DNA of 34,696 bases from a virus: IMG/VR virus record IMGVR_UViG_3300047554_000049, positions 1 through 34,696 of that record. One strand, written 5' to 3'. A program made the position numbers and the translations under genes. The number at the start of each line of letters is the position of its first letter. Position 1 is the stretch's first letter. Below the pieces are notes generated by a model, which made no database searches, was not told the origin of the DNA, and was given only the letters and a program-made list of their open reading frames with translations. Positions 12,210 through 20,493 of this stretch are shown piece by piece.

Positions 12210-12733
12210 TCAGACTCTTTTCTTGCTTGTGCAATTTCCTCACGCTCATTGTCATCCTCAAGATGCTCTGGAGGCGTAGTCGGAGGAGGAGGAGGAGTCC
12301 ATGATTCATCTAGTTCTGGATTCTTCCAAACTGGCATAGCACCGAATGGTTGACTAGGCAAACCATACGCAGACTGCGTAGGCGCATAGGACGAGTTATA
12401 ACCACCCATAGAGCCGTTAAAAGCCATTGGTTGACACATTGGTTGCATTGGAGGTTGAGGCGCTCCAAAAGCCTTTGCCGCTGCTCCTGCCGCCCTCTTG
12501 GTCATCACGCCACCGATACCGCCAACGATAAGCAGAACAATGTCGTTCAGCATCTTGGTATAGGCTTGGTCAATCGGGGCCATGCTCTTGATAGGCTGTG
12601 TAACAAAGGTCACAGAGTAGAGCAGGGCAATCACAATAAAGCACAAGATGCAGGTCACCACAATGACCACAAAGCCCCACACTCGGACTTCAAATTCTTC
12701 AGTTGTTAGGTTTGGCTTCTGGCTGTTGGACAT
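12206..12733 (-). CDS. Membrane protein with Pro-rich tail, holin candidate
   Basis: 175 aa from the ATG at 12733 with AAAAAGG upstream; the longer frame begins with TTG at 12751 and is less likely. Two hydrophobic segments (VRVWGFVVIVVTCILCFIVI region and NDIVLLIVGGIGGVM), then a Met/Pro/Tyr-rich and poly-proline, acidic tail. Just upstream of Rz, so a holin or lysis helper is possible, but the tail is long for a holin. No family recognised. Confidence 0.7.
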   Translation of the reverse strand: MSNSQKPNLTTEEFEVRVWGFVVIVVTCILCFIVIALLYSVTFVTQPIKSMAPIDQAYTKMLNDIVLLIVGGIGGVMTKRAAGAAAKAFGAPQPPMQPMCQPMAFNGSMGGYNSSYAPTQSAYGLPSQPFGAMPVWKNPELDESWTPPPPPTTPPEHLEDDNEREEIAQARKESE

Positions 12734-12911
12734 CGTTAACCTTTTTCTCAAGAATTGGTGCTACTAAGTATTCTGGACATTGCTGAGTAAATAAGCACTT
12801 AGGCTTTTGACATTCTTCAGCATGGAAGAAGTCTGGATTCTGACACTTGTACCTGTATCTGTCTTCGCATCCCGATAGCATAAGTGCTATAAAAATCAGT
12901 AGATATTTCAT
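12699..12911 (-). CDS. Small Cys-rich phage lipoprotein
   Basis: 70 aa. Signal peptide MKYLLIFIALMLSGC with lipobox LSGC, mature part with five further Cys (YKCQNP, EECQKPKC, QQCPEY) that would form disulfides in the periplasm. I recall similar phage lipoproteins with the CQNP...ECQ...C...CPE pattern. Likely at the outer membrane, perhaps lysis or exclusion of other phages; role unproven. Overlaps the next gene by 35 nt. Confidence 0.75.
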   Translation of the reverse strand: MKYLLIFIALMLSGCEDRYRYKCQNPDFFHAEECQKPKCLFTQQCPEYLVAPILEKKVNDVQQPEAKPNN

Positions 12912-13084
12912 GCCATTGTGTCCACAGAATTAGGTTTGACCCAATTGGTCTTTATCTCGTAGGCTTTCTTTTGCAACTCAGCTTGTCGGTTTAGTTCTGC
13001 AAGTCGTTCCATGTTTTGCTTGTGTATCACCCTGTGAGCCTCCCACAACATCTTTGCATTTTGTTGGTAACTGGTGATTTTCAT
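12908..13084 (-). CDS. 58-aa hypothetical protein
   Basis: Reads MKITSYQQNAKMLWEAHRV and continues as a long basic/amphipathic helix (HKQNMERLAELNRQAELQKK). Both ends are coupled: ATGA overlap with the gene upstream and with the lipoprotein ATG. Unknown function. Confidence 0.68.
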   Translation of the reverse strand: MKITSYQQNAKMLWEAHRVIHKQNMERLAELNRQAELQKKAYEIKTNWVKPNSVDTMA

Positions 13085-13236
13085 TTGCCAAGTCCAATCT
13101 TGCCAAGCAAAAGGTTAACAACTCTGTCTGCCAAATCATCAGGGAGAAACTTCAAAAACCCAAGAAACCAGAGAGCAACCAAACCATAGACAATGATTCG
13201 GAGTGCTAAATCAAAGTCTTTTTGATACTGGTTCAC
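13081..13236 (-). CDS. 51-aa membrane-associated microprotein
   Basis: GTG start overlapping the previous stop (GTGA). Reads MNQYQKDFDLALRIIVYGLV; residues 11-32 are hydrophobic, followed by an amphipathic helix (DDLADRVVNLLLGKIGLGK). May be a membrane or holin-like peptide. No family recognised. Confidence 0.62.
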   Translation of the reverse strand: MNQYQKDFDLALRIIVYGLVALWFLGFLKFLPDDLADRVVNLLLGKIGLGK

Positions 13237-13733
13237 CTACCACACCGCTTGGTAGTTGCACAAAAATCAATCATTTCATTGATGCCGATACCAACGAGAA
13301 GGATTACGAACGCTATCCCTCCAATAAGCATAGCCATCTCCAGTTGCTCTTGTTCCTCTTTCTTCTGTTTTTTTTCCAATGCTTTCAGAGATGCCATCTC
13401 TTTGGCATCATCCCTGTCCATCTCAGCCTGACGAGCCTTAATCTTGTTCCAGACATCAATCTTGCCAGTCTGCATGAACAACATTTTCAATTCTTCTTCA
13501 AACGCTCTGGCTTGCTCTAGCGCCATCTCAATCTGTAGAGCAGCACCCATGTTTGAGCCTTTTTTACTCTTAGCTTGAAGCATAGCCTTAGTAGCTTGGC
13601 TCTTGGCATCGAACATCTGCCCAAGCATAGGCGCAAGACCACCTAGGTCATTTGCAACCTTACTGGCTTTCTTGACCATGCCAATGGCTTTTTGCAAGCC
13701 ATCAAGCGCAGCAATCGGGTCTAAAGGAATCAT
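13233..13733 (-). CDS. Coiled-coil protein with C-terminal membrane anchor
   Basis: 166 aa. N-terminal helical Ala/Lys-rich region (IPLDPIAALDGLQKAIGMVKK), then a long coiled coil (ALQIEMALEQARAFEEELKM... DRDDAKEMASLKALEKKQKK) and a hydrophobic segment AMLIGGIAFVILLVGIGI near the end. I recall related proteins in aquatic phage genomes near lysis/tail genes; function unknown. Stop overlaps the next GTG. Confidence 0.75.
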   Translation of the reverse strand: MIPLDPIAALDGLQKAIGMVKKASKVANDLGGLAPMLGQMFDAKSQATKAMLQAKSKKGSNMGAALQIEMALEQARAFEEELKMLFMQTGKIDVWNKIKARQAEMDRDDAKEMASLKALEKKQKKEEQEQLEMAMLIGGIAFVILLVGIGINEMIDFCATTKRCGR

Positions 13734-13855
13734 TTTTTATCTACCTTTTTCCATTCAATACAGTAGACTTTCCTGTTGTAGACATCTCCAACCCAAGCCC
13801 ACTTAACACACCTGTACTCAATAGATACAGCTAGTAAAAACTCTATAAATACCAT
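13730..13855 (-). CDS. 41-aa hypothetical protein
   Basis: Reads MVFIEFLLAVSIEYRCVKWA then WVGDVYNRKVYCIEWKK. Short hydrophobic start and a beta-like core with Cys16 and Cys32. Overlaps the genes on both sides (13 nt and 3 nt). No family recognised. Confidence 0.6.
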   Translation of the reverse strand: MVFIEFLLAVSIEYRCVKWAWVGDVYNRKVYCIEWKKVDKK

Positions 13856-13938
13856 GTCCACAGAATTATGTAGACACACCAAACAATAGTTGTACAAAGA
13901 AGGGCTGCGCTAGTAAAAGCTAACAGCCAATCTTTCAT
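13843..13938 (-). CDS. 31-aa membrane microprotein
   Basis: Reads MKDWLLAFTSAALLCTTIVW and ends CVYIILWTWYL. Almost all of it is a single membrane helix after a charged MKD. Start overlaps the stop of the holin-like gene by 4 nt (ATGA). Confidence 0.6.
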   Translation of the reverse strand: MKDWLLAFTSAALLCTTIVWCVYIILWTWYL

Positions 13939-14159
13939 TTTTTAATCCATGTCTGCCAAACAGCACCAGCAGCAATGATTAGCCCACCAATCCACAAAAC
14001 TGGTTGAGCAATAGATGCTATCCAGTTAAGAACCTTTACAGCACCCTTGGCAGCGTCAATAGCTTCCACAAGGTCTTTGGTGTTCTTATCTATTTCATCT
14101 ACTTTTGCTTCAACAGCAATTAGACGCTCGTAGATTTGCTCGTGGCTTACTTCGTTCAT
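13935..14159 (-). CDS. Holin-like small membrane protein
   Basis: 74 aa. Coiled-coil start (HEQIYERLIAVEAKVDEIDKN) and a C-terminal hydrophobic region (VLNWIASIAQPVLWIGGLII, then AAGAVWQTWIKK). This layout matches small proteins often placed in phage lysis regions and sometimes called holins. Best holin candidate by size; direct evidence is absent. ATG overlaps the assembly-protein stop. Confidence 0.68.
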   Translation of the reverse strand: MNEVSHEQIYERLIAVEAKVDEIDKNTKDLVEAIDAAKGAVKVLNWIASIAQPVLWIGGLIIAAGAVWQTWIKK

Positions 14160-14647
14160 GGTGCATCAGGCCAAGTGATAGTCCAAGGGAAGCCCTCCTG
14201 CGCTGTAATGTCACGCAAGGCTTGACGATATGTAGCCCATACTGTCTTGTCAACAGGTGCGTCAGCTACTTGAGTCCAGTCACATTCAGCTAACTTAGCA
14301 TCACGAGTAGCACGAACATTCTTAGCCTGTTCAGCATCCTTCTGAGCCTTGTAAGTAGCTTCTTGTTGAGCAGCAGTAGTAGTTACACCATCTACAACTT
14401 GGTCTAAGAAGACAGGGCCTAAGATGTACTTTGTGTACCACTTACCATTTACTTGCTCAACACCAGAGGCTTGAGAGTATTGGTAAACAGTACCACCTGT
14501 AGCTTGTGCGCCTTCGAACACGACGTCAGCGCCCATGTCGTTGATGAGCTGCTCGCTTAGTTGGGCGGGGAATGACGTGTTTGGGAATAATGCACGAAAT
14601 TCACCTTCGTACATTACTTGACCTGACTGTCGAATTCTAATTTGCAT
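14156..14647 (-). CDS. Tail fibre assembly chaperone-like protein
   Basis: 163 aa. C-terminal RDAKLAECDWTQVADAPVDK, then WATYRQALRDIT and FPWTITWPDAP are the signature of phage tail-fibre assembly (APC/DUF4376-like) proteins. The N-terminal half (QIRIRQSGQVMYEGEFRALF) is beta-rich. It lies just after the two fibre genes and likely helps their folding or attachment. Confidence 0.82.
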   Translation of the reverse strand: MQIRIRQSGQVMYEGEFRALFPNTSFPAQLSEQLINDMGADVVFEGAQATGGTVYQYSQASGVEQVNGKWYTKYILGPVFLDQVVDGVTTTAAQQEATYKAQKDAEQAKNVRATRDAKLAECDWTQVADAPVDKTVWATYRQALRDITAQEGFPWTITWPDAP

Positions 14648-14658
14648 GATTATTTTCC

Positions 14659-16539
14659 TTACGCTATGGCGATTCCAATGTAGGTTGCAGAAGACACATT
14701 CACATTAGTTGCTGAAACTTGGTTGACTACAAAACCAGTTGAGTCTGTGTCAATTGTGTCGTCAGTTGTAACTTCAGCAGCTGTTGTATTCAATGATAAG
14801 TGAGGGTCATTAGCACTTACAATGCCTCGTGCTGTATCCCAAACGTACCAGTCACCAGTTGAGTCTGTGCGCTTGATTAGAATAAACCTTGCACCACCTG
14901 TAAATCCGCAGTTGATTGTCTGTGATGAGCCATTACCTGTGTATGAGAAAACTTTGGAAACACCTGCACAAGTGGCAAATAGGTATGCTACATAGGTAGC
15001 ACCACTATTATTTACGTCATATCCCGCACTACCAACAGTAAACACAGTTGAAGTTGGTGACGTAGTATTCCAATCACCAGATGGATTGTTAATACCTAAA
15101 GTGCTTGCAAGATATAGATTGGCATTATTACCAAGTGCAGAATGATAAATATGCCAATTTTGACCAGCGCCAGAACGAGATTTTACAATCATCAACTCAG
15201 GCGCAACACCTAAATTGTGATTGATAGTCCTAGCACTTCCCGTCCCTGTATAGCAAACCACATCCATGAAACTGGGGGCACGTTTAAATAAATAACTACG
15301 ATATGTAGTTGCAGTCGAATCCCATGTTGAAATCCATTTAACGCCAGTATTTGTAAAAGTTACATACTGTGTTGCATCCTCTGAACTAGTAGAATTAAAC
15401 GGCATTGTCTTTGGAGACAGTTTAGAAGACTGAAACCAGTTTGTATCTACTGTAATTTTTCTGCCAAAGAACCAATCTGCATTAAGTGAGCCAATAACAT
15501 TTGGTGTTGTGTAGGTTGTGGTGTTTGCAACAGGCTCAAACACACTCGTTCCACTCGTAGGCACTTTCATTGGGCCTCTACGAATGGCTATGTAGATGTA
15601 GGTTGCTGATGGGATTCCAATATTCCAAGTGAATCCAGTTGCATTGGGGTATGCAATGTTCTGAGCCGCTTCAGCACCAGATGTATTGGCATAAAGTTGT
15701 GCGCCATTTCCTGTGATTGGCAAACCACGCATATTGTCTTCTATGTACCAGTTGCTGGTGCTGTCTGTACGTTTGACAATCACCATTTGAGGTTCATACC
15801 CAAGCGTCACAGATGCAGGATTACCACTTCCATCCATTGTTAACGAACCACACGAAATCACATTGTCTGTACCAGTCAGACCAAAGCCTCCTGCGTTTGA
15901 AGCAAATAGATAAGCAACATAACTAGCATTATTATTTGTCAACCACCCATTACCAAGAGTTACTTGTGTTGAGCTTACAGTAATTGCGGCAGTACCAGTT
16001 TGTTTGGCATTTGTTAAGTTAAGCGTTATAAATTGAGTGCTAGTGAATGTATCACTCCACGCCCACCAGTTTTCAGTAGTACTTGTGCATTTAACAATGA
16101 CAAATGCAGGAGTAGCGCCAAGATTATGACTGAAAGTTGCGCCACCAGACGAATTTGATGTAAAAGTCACAACATCAAAGAACTTTGGTTGCTTGCGGAA
16201 TGTCCATGAGGCGTAGGTGTTTCCATTTGAATTAAGAGCAGGGCCAGACCCAAACGAATAACCAGTTGTGTTGTAGCTAGAGATACTGTTGTTCTCAAGT
16301 GTTTGTGCGCTGGTTGTGTTTGTGTACAGTGCATAGTTGATAGTTCTCGCTGTATCAAAGAGTGCATGATAGTCGGCGGTGCTTCTACGTTTTGTCCAAA
16401 CCAATCCACCCTTAGTCGATAAATCAATGCCATTGGTGATGGTCTGTGTAGAGCCGTTGCCTGTATAGAGGTATGTGCTGAACACATCCTCGATGTAGTT
16501 GGCTGCTCCGTTAGCTGCTGAAGTATTACTTGAAAACAT
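14659..16539 (-). CDS. Tail fibre/receptor-binding protein with repeated beta modules
   Basis: 626 aa, Ser/Thr/Asn-rich with few charges. At least three related modules of about 100 aa share a Y/FTGNGSxxTI strand followed by an Ile-Val-Lys-x-Thr/Ser/Arg-x-(T/S)-x-x-W strand and end in YVAYLFA (or YIAIxx). Similar modules occur in phage tail fibres of the DUF7483 kind. Probably the host-contact part of the fibre. Followed by the chaperone gene 11 nt on. Confidence 0.75.
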   Translation of the reverse strand: MFSSNTSAANGAANYIEDVFSTYLYTGNGSTQTITNGIDLSTKGGLVWTKRRSTADYHALFDTARTINYALYTNTTSAQTLENNSISSYNTTGYSFGSGPALNSNGNTYASWTFRKQPKFFDVVTFTSNSSGGATFSHNLGATPAFVIVKCTSTTENWWAWSDTFTSTQFITLNLTNAKQTGTAAITVSSTQVTLGNGWLTNNNASYVAYLFASNAGGFGLTGTDNVISCGSLTMDGSGNPASVTLGYEPQMVIVKRTDSTSNWYIEDNMRGLPITGNGAQLYANTSGAEAAQNIAYPNATGFTWNIGIPSATYIYIAIRRGPMKVPTSGTSVFEPVANTTTYTTPNVIGSLNADWFFGRKITVDTNWFQSSKLSPKTMPFNSTSSEDATQYVTFTNTGVKWISTWDSTATTYRSYLFKRAPSFMDVVCYTGTGSARTINHNLGVAPELMIVKSRSGAGQNWHIYHSALGNNANLYLASTLGINNPSGDWNTTSPTSTVFTVGSAGYDVNNSGATYVAYLFATCAGVSKVFSYTGNGSSQTINCGFTGGARFILIKRTDSTGDWYVWDTARGIVSANDPHLSLNTTAAEVTTDDTIDTDSTGFVVNQVSATNVNVSSATYIGIAIA

Positions 16540-16548
16540 TAATACCCC

Positions 16549-18597
16549 TTAAACTGTGTAGTTCTTGCCAGCTTCAGAGCCATACCAATTAGTACCATCT
16601 GATGTAAAGATGTACTTATCTAGTTTAGATGCTGTGCTAGTAATTGTAGGTGCTGTACCGCTAGGCCACTTCACAGCCGCAGGCCATGTAACTGTGCGTG
16701 AACCTGTACCATCTTGCTTCAAGAGCATAATGAAGGACTTACCAGCAACGGCTGTAGGGAATGTAAATGTACAGTTACCAGTCAATGTCAGAATCTGTAC
16801 CGAACCATTAGCCAAGTCAACTGTATAAGCTGTAGAAGTGTTAGCAGTTACAGTTTCTTCTGTGTAGCCGTTAGTGAATGTACCAGCTTCAACAGTTTTG
16901 TTTGTCAGGGTTTGAGTATCTGATGTACCAACGACAGTACCTGATGGTGCAGTCTTTGTAGCCCATGTATCAAGGTCAGCATCCCATGCTTGTACGTTAG
17001 TACCGATTGCCAAGCCCAAGTTAGTACGAGCTGTTGAAGCACTAGATACATCTGACAGGTTATTCGTGTTAACCAAGAAACCACCAGAGGTAAACGCTGC
17101 GCTAGTCCATGTTGAACCTGTCCACACGAACAAGTTATTAGTGGATGTATTCCAGTACAAAGCACCAGTCAGCAAAGCATTACCATCATTATCAACAGAT
17201 GGTGCGCTTGATTTAGGGCCTAAATATCGGTCATCAAATGAGTCGTATGAGGCGGCAGCACTTGTAGCACTAGCAGCAGCAGCCGTTGCGCTTGTAGAGG
17301 CATTTCCTGCGCTTGTAGAGGCATTTGTGGCACTCGTTGAAGCGTTAGAGGCAGAAGTCGCAGCAGCAGCAGCACTTGTCGCAGCAGATTCTGTTGAACC
17401 AAACAGAGTATCAATCTGGGCAGATGTGTAAGTATCTGTAATGCCAAAACCACTCAGAGTAGTTGGATTAGTACCTGCTGTAATGCGTCCATAAACATCT
17501 GTTGTTACAGACTTGTATGTTCCTGCTGTTACGCCAGAATTCGCCAAATCAATGTTGTCCGAATTGACAACAATACGGCTAGAAGACGCTGTGCCAACAT
17601 CAATGGTGTTACCAGTCTTTGTCAAACCTGCACCAGCAGTAATCTGACCTGCACCAGAGAATTGAGCAAAGGTAACTGCTGTAGTGCCTAAAGTACCACC
17701 AGCAGTAATCGTTGAAATGTAACCATTGTTGGCTTGTGTCGTACCCTTCTCAATAAAGGTAAAGGCAGCAACCAACTCATCCCATGTGTTTGCATCTGTT
17801 GTTCTAGTCCATGTACTAGAGGCGCACAGATAGATACCATTTTGTGAAGAAGTAGATTGGTCTTTAACCAGAACTCGGTCACCAACAGATACCGCAATGC
17901 CATCAATAGTTTGTGTACCAGACAATGTGATGTTAGCTGTTGTAGCCACAACACACGATGCTTTAGCATCAATACCTTGGGCTAGTGCATCAACATAACC
18001 CTTGTTGGCAGCGTCAGAATCGTTTACAGGGTTTGCCAAGCCAGTAATGGTTGCCGATGTACCTGCATCCATGTCCAATGAGCCAGAGATGGTCACATTG
18101 TTGAATGTTGAAGTACCAGAAGCAGCCGTTACATTTCCTGTGACATTGCCTGTCAAGTTACCAGTCACATTACCTGTTACTGCACCTGTGACATTACCAG
18201 TTACATTGCCTGTTACTGCGCCTGTGAGAGGGCCAGTAAACCCGACAGTAGCCGTTACATTCGTTCCTGTAATTGCTTGGGCAGATGAACCACCGATAAC
18301 AGCACCATTGATAGTGCCACCAGTAATCGTTGCAGAAGACGATGTGATATTTCCATTAACACCACCAGAGGCAGTAATCGCACCTGTCATGGTAGATGTG
18401 CCAGTCACATACAAGTTACCACCAACAGTTACATTGTCACCAGCAGAACCATCTTGAAAGTTCTTCAACTGAGCCATCAATTGACGAATGGCATTGTTGA
18501 CCAAACTCGGGGCCATACCCTCCGCTAAGTTAATACTGTTAATGTCAGTATTGTTCCCTGCGGTACTGCTGTATTCTGAAATCTTGGTCTTTGCCAT
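16549..18597 (-). CDS. Tail fibre protein with Gly-Asn-Val-Thr and Ala/Ser repeats
   Basis: 682 aa. The N-terminus (MAKTKISEYSSTAGNNTDINSI and VNNAIRQLMAQLKNFQDGSAG) is typical for podovirus fibre attachment. Then about ten GNVT-type tetrapeptides (residues about 118-157), a YVDALAQGID...VGDRVLVKDQ...NGIY beta domain, an Ala/Ser/Thr heptad region, a NLSDVSSASTARTNLGL segment and a C-terminal beta domain ending in TSDGTNWYGSEAGKNY. Long elongated fibre carrying or joining the next fibre protein. Confidence 0.85.
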   Translation of the reverse strand: MAKTKISEYSSTAGNNTDINSINLAEGMAPSLVNNAIRQLMAQLKNFQDGSAGDNVTVGGNLYVTGTSTMTGAITASGGVNGNITSSSATITGGTINGAVIGGSSAQAITGTNVTATVGFTGPLTGAVTGNVTGNVTGAVTGNVTGNLTGNVTGNVTAASGTSTFNNVTISGSLDMDAGTSATITGLANPVNDSDAANKGYVDALAQGIDAKASCVVATTANITLSGTQTIDGIAVSVGDRVLVKDQSTSSQNGIYLCASSTWTRTTDANTWDELVAAFTFIEKGTTQANNGYISTITAGGTLGTTAVTFAQFSGAGQITAGAGLTKTGNTIDVGTASSSRIVVNSDNIDLANSGVTAGTYKSVTTDVYGRITAGTNPTTLSGFGITDTYTSAQIDTLFGSTESAATSAAAAATSASNASTSATNASTSAGNASTSATAAAASATSAAASYDSFDDRYLGPKSSAPSVDNDGNALLTGALYWNTSTNNLFVWTGSTWTSAAFTSGGFLVNTNNLSDVSSASTARTNLGLAIGTNVQAWDADLDTWATKTAPSGTVVGTSDTQTLTNKTVEAGTFTNGYTEETVTANTSTAYTVDLANGSVQILTLTGNCTFTFPTAVAGKSFIMLLKQDGTGSRTVTWPAAVKWPSGTAPTITSTASKLDKYIFTSDGTNWYGSEAGKNYTV
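17252..17390 (-). repeat. 21-nt (heptad) repeat in fibre gene
   Basis: Encodes successive heptads of the type NASTSAT/NASTSAG/AAAASAT. At DNA level the unit with CTTGTAGAGGCATTT is repeated twice at 21-nt spacing. Likely a trimeric coiled-coil rod that can change length by slippage. Confidence 0.8.
18127..18242 (-). repeat. 12-nt (GNVT) repeat in fibre gene
   Basis: About ten copies of a tetrapeptide (GNVT, GAVT, GNLT, GPLT) from imperfect 12-nt repeats. Beta-helical or collagen-like linker; prone to expansion or loss. Confidence 0.85.
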
Positions 18598-18600
18598 TAT

Positions 18601-20493
18601 TTACTCCGTTAATCCAAATGCAGCACCATAACCTAGTGCCAATGCTTTGCGTTGTAATTCTCTGTTCAGAGGCTCAACAGTCATAACTGATGCTTTTTTC
18701 ATCAATGTAGCAGCCAACTTAGGGTCTAGCATTGCATTGACCAACAACTCACGAATAGCATCGTCTGTGCCGTTGTAAAGCCAATTCATTGGTGCTGCAA
18801 TCTTTTGCAAAACAGGAGGAACATCACCAAACATCTGTTTGCCAATCATTCCACCAATCACATTAGCTGTACTCATGTTCTTAAATGTATCAGACCCTGC
18901 TGCCTTAGTTGCTCTTGGTAGAACACCACTATCCAAGTCTTCAGCAACTTTCTTCAAAACAGCCAACTGAGTGTTAGACAACTTAGTTTCTTTCTCAGCA
19001 GAACGAATAGCATTTAAGAACTTAGGCTGTGAAATCAGATAGTCATTGGCTCGTGATGGGTCAGGAGTGGTAGAAAGAACCTTGCCTTTAAACTGTTGTG
19101 CAGCCTCAAGACGCTCAATGCCCTTGCTAGAAGCAGCATACTTAGCCAAGTAATCTTTGTAGCCAGTAGCCCCTGCCTCGATAGCATCATCTACAGAACG
19201 AATGACAGCTTCAAGTTGTGGTTTAGCTGCTCGATATGCACCTGCTGTTGGGCCATTGCTTGCAGACTTGTCTAACAAACCTTGAGCAGCAGCCCTTAAA
19301 TCTTTACGAATCTCATACAGTTCAGCAGGAGATGCAGCACGAGCAATATCGTCTTTTGCGTTGTTCAGAACAGACATAACAGTCTGACGCTTACCAACTG
19401 GTGAAGCAAGAATGTCATCAATAGTCTTGTTAACTGTCAATGCAATAGCAGACTGGAATGTGTCAGGGTCAACAGCAGAGTTAGCAAAAGCCTGTTCACG
19501 CAATGGAGTTGTTACTTCCTCACGTTTTTTAATTGCTGCTGTGAGTGCATCATCATCTTTAGCAAGACGATTCAAAATAGCCATTTGTGCTTGGTTAGCT
19601 TCTAATGCCTGAGTAGCAAAACGCCCACCAGTTACATCTAAACCTTTGATTGCAGTCTCAGCGTTAATCAAGCCAATATCACGAGTGGCTTGCGCTGTTG
19701 TTGGGGTATAGCCACCAATCTTAGGAACATAAGCTTCACCAGACTTGATTGCTTGTTCAGCATCAGATGCCAAGTTACGCAACACATTTCCTGTGATAAC
19801 TTCACGCCCTGCTTGAGTAAATGGACGAACAATCTCTTTGGAAGTTCTAGCAACAATAGGTGCAGCACCTACAGCACCACCTGCGCTAATAGAACCCATC
19901 AAAGCACCAAGAGTCTGACCAACAGGGCCAACATCACTCTCACGAGCAGCACCAGATGCCAATGCACCTGCCGTAGCAGCAGCACCCTGAGTACCTAAAC
20001 TCTTAGTGAAGAATTCTTGTACTGGTGTAGGTAAGTTTCTAGCAATGGCTGCTGGCCCTGCAACACCAAAACCTGCGCTTGTCACATCTTGAACGACACG
20101 CTCTTGTGGAGTTCTAGGAGTAGGCACACCAGCTTGTGTCATCAAGTTCTGCAATGCTTGGCTAGTAGGTTGCATTACCTGTCTGCCAGCAAGAATGTTA
20201 ATCAAGCCTGTCAGAGCATCAGCACCCATTGTAGGAATAGATAAAGCACCAGTTAATGCTGCTCGTCCTGTTAAACCTAATTGTCTGCCAAAGTCACTAG
20301 CACTTCCAAGTTGCATTTGCTCTGGACGAGGAGAAGTAGTAATCTCTTTGATTGCTTCTTCTCTTGTCATTCTCTTAGCTGGCTTTGGTGTTTCAGCGCC
20401 ACTAAGAACAGCCAAACCTGCATCAGAGACTTTAGACAAGTCACCTGACTGCAATGCCATCAAGTCATCATCTGACAGTTTGGTTAAGTCCAT
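18601..20493 (-). CDS. Internal virion / ejection-like protein
   Basis: 630 aa. Starts MDLTKLSDDDLMALQSGDLS, a short pattern repeated (SDDDLMALQSGD/SDAGLAVLSG) that I recognise from phage internal and peptidoglycan-piercing proteins. Then a Gly/Ala-rich low-complexity part (GALASGAARES, GAVGAAPIV) and a long helical body. Placed downstream of the tail hub with two similar proteins, as podovirus ejection proteins are. No enzyme motif seen. Confidence 0.7.
   Translation of the reverse strand: MDLTKLSDDDLMALQSGDLSKVSDAGLAVLSGAETPKPAKRMTREEAIKEITTSPRPEQMQLGSASDFGRQLGLTGRAALTGALSIPTMGADALTGLINILAGRQVMQPTSQALQNLMTQAGVPTPRTPQERVVQDVTSAGFGVAGPAAIARNLPTPVQEFFTKSLGTQGAAATAGALASGAARESDVGPVGQTLGALMGSISAGGAVGAAPIVARTSKEIVRPFTQAGREVITGNVLRNLASDAEQAIKSGEAYVPKIGGYTPTTAQATRDIGLINAETAIKGLDVTGGRFATQALEANQAQMAILNRLAKDDDALTAAIKKREEVTTPLREQAFANSAVDPDTFQSAIALTVNKTIDDILASPVGKRQTVMSVLNNAKDDIARAASPAELYEIRKDLRAAAQGLLDKSASNGPTAGAYRAAKPQLEAVIRSVDDAIEAGATGYKDYLAKYAASSKGIERLEAAQQFKGKVLSTTPDPSRANDYLISQPKFLNAIRSAEKETKLSNTQLAVLKKVAEDLDSGVLPRATKAAGSDTFKNMSTANVIGGMIGKQMFGDVPPVLQKIAAPMNWLYNGTDDAIRELLVNAMLDPKLAATLMKKASVMTVEPLNRELQRKALALGYGAAFGLTE

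Noticed and set aside
12734-12751. TTG start for the membrane protein at 12206
   Set aside because: An ATG six codons later has a ribosome site (AAAAAGG) and a normal start.
18002-18457. 151-codon plus-strand open frame opposite the fibre repeats
   Set aside because: Repetitive Pro/Val/Thr product is the reverse reading of the GNVT repeats.
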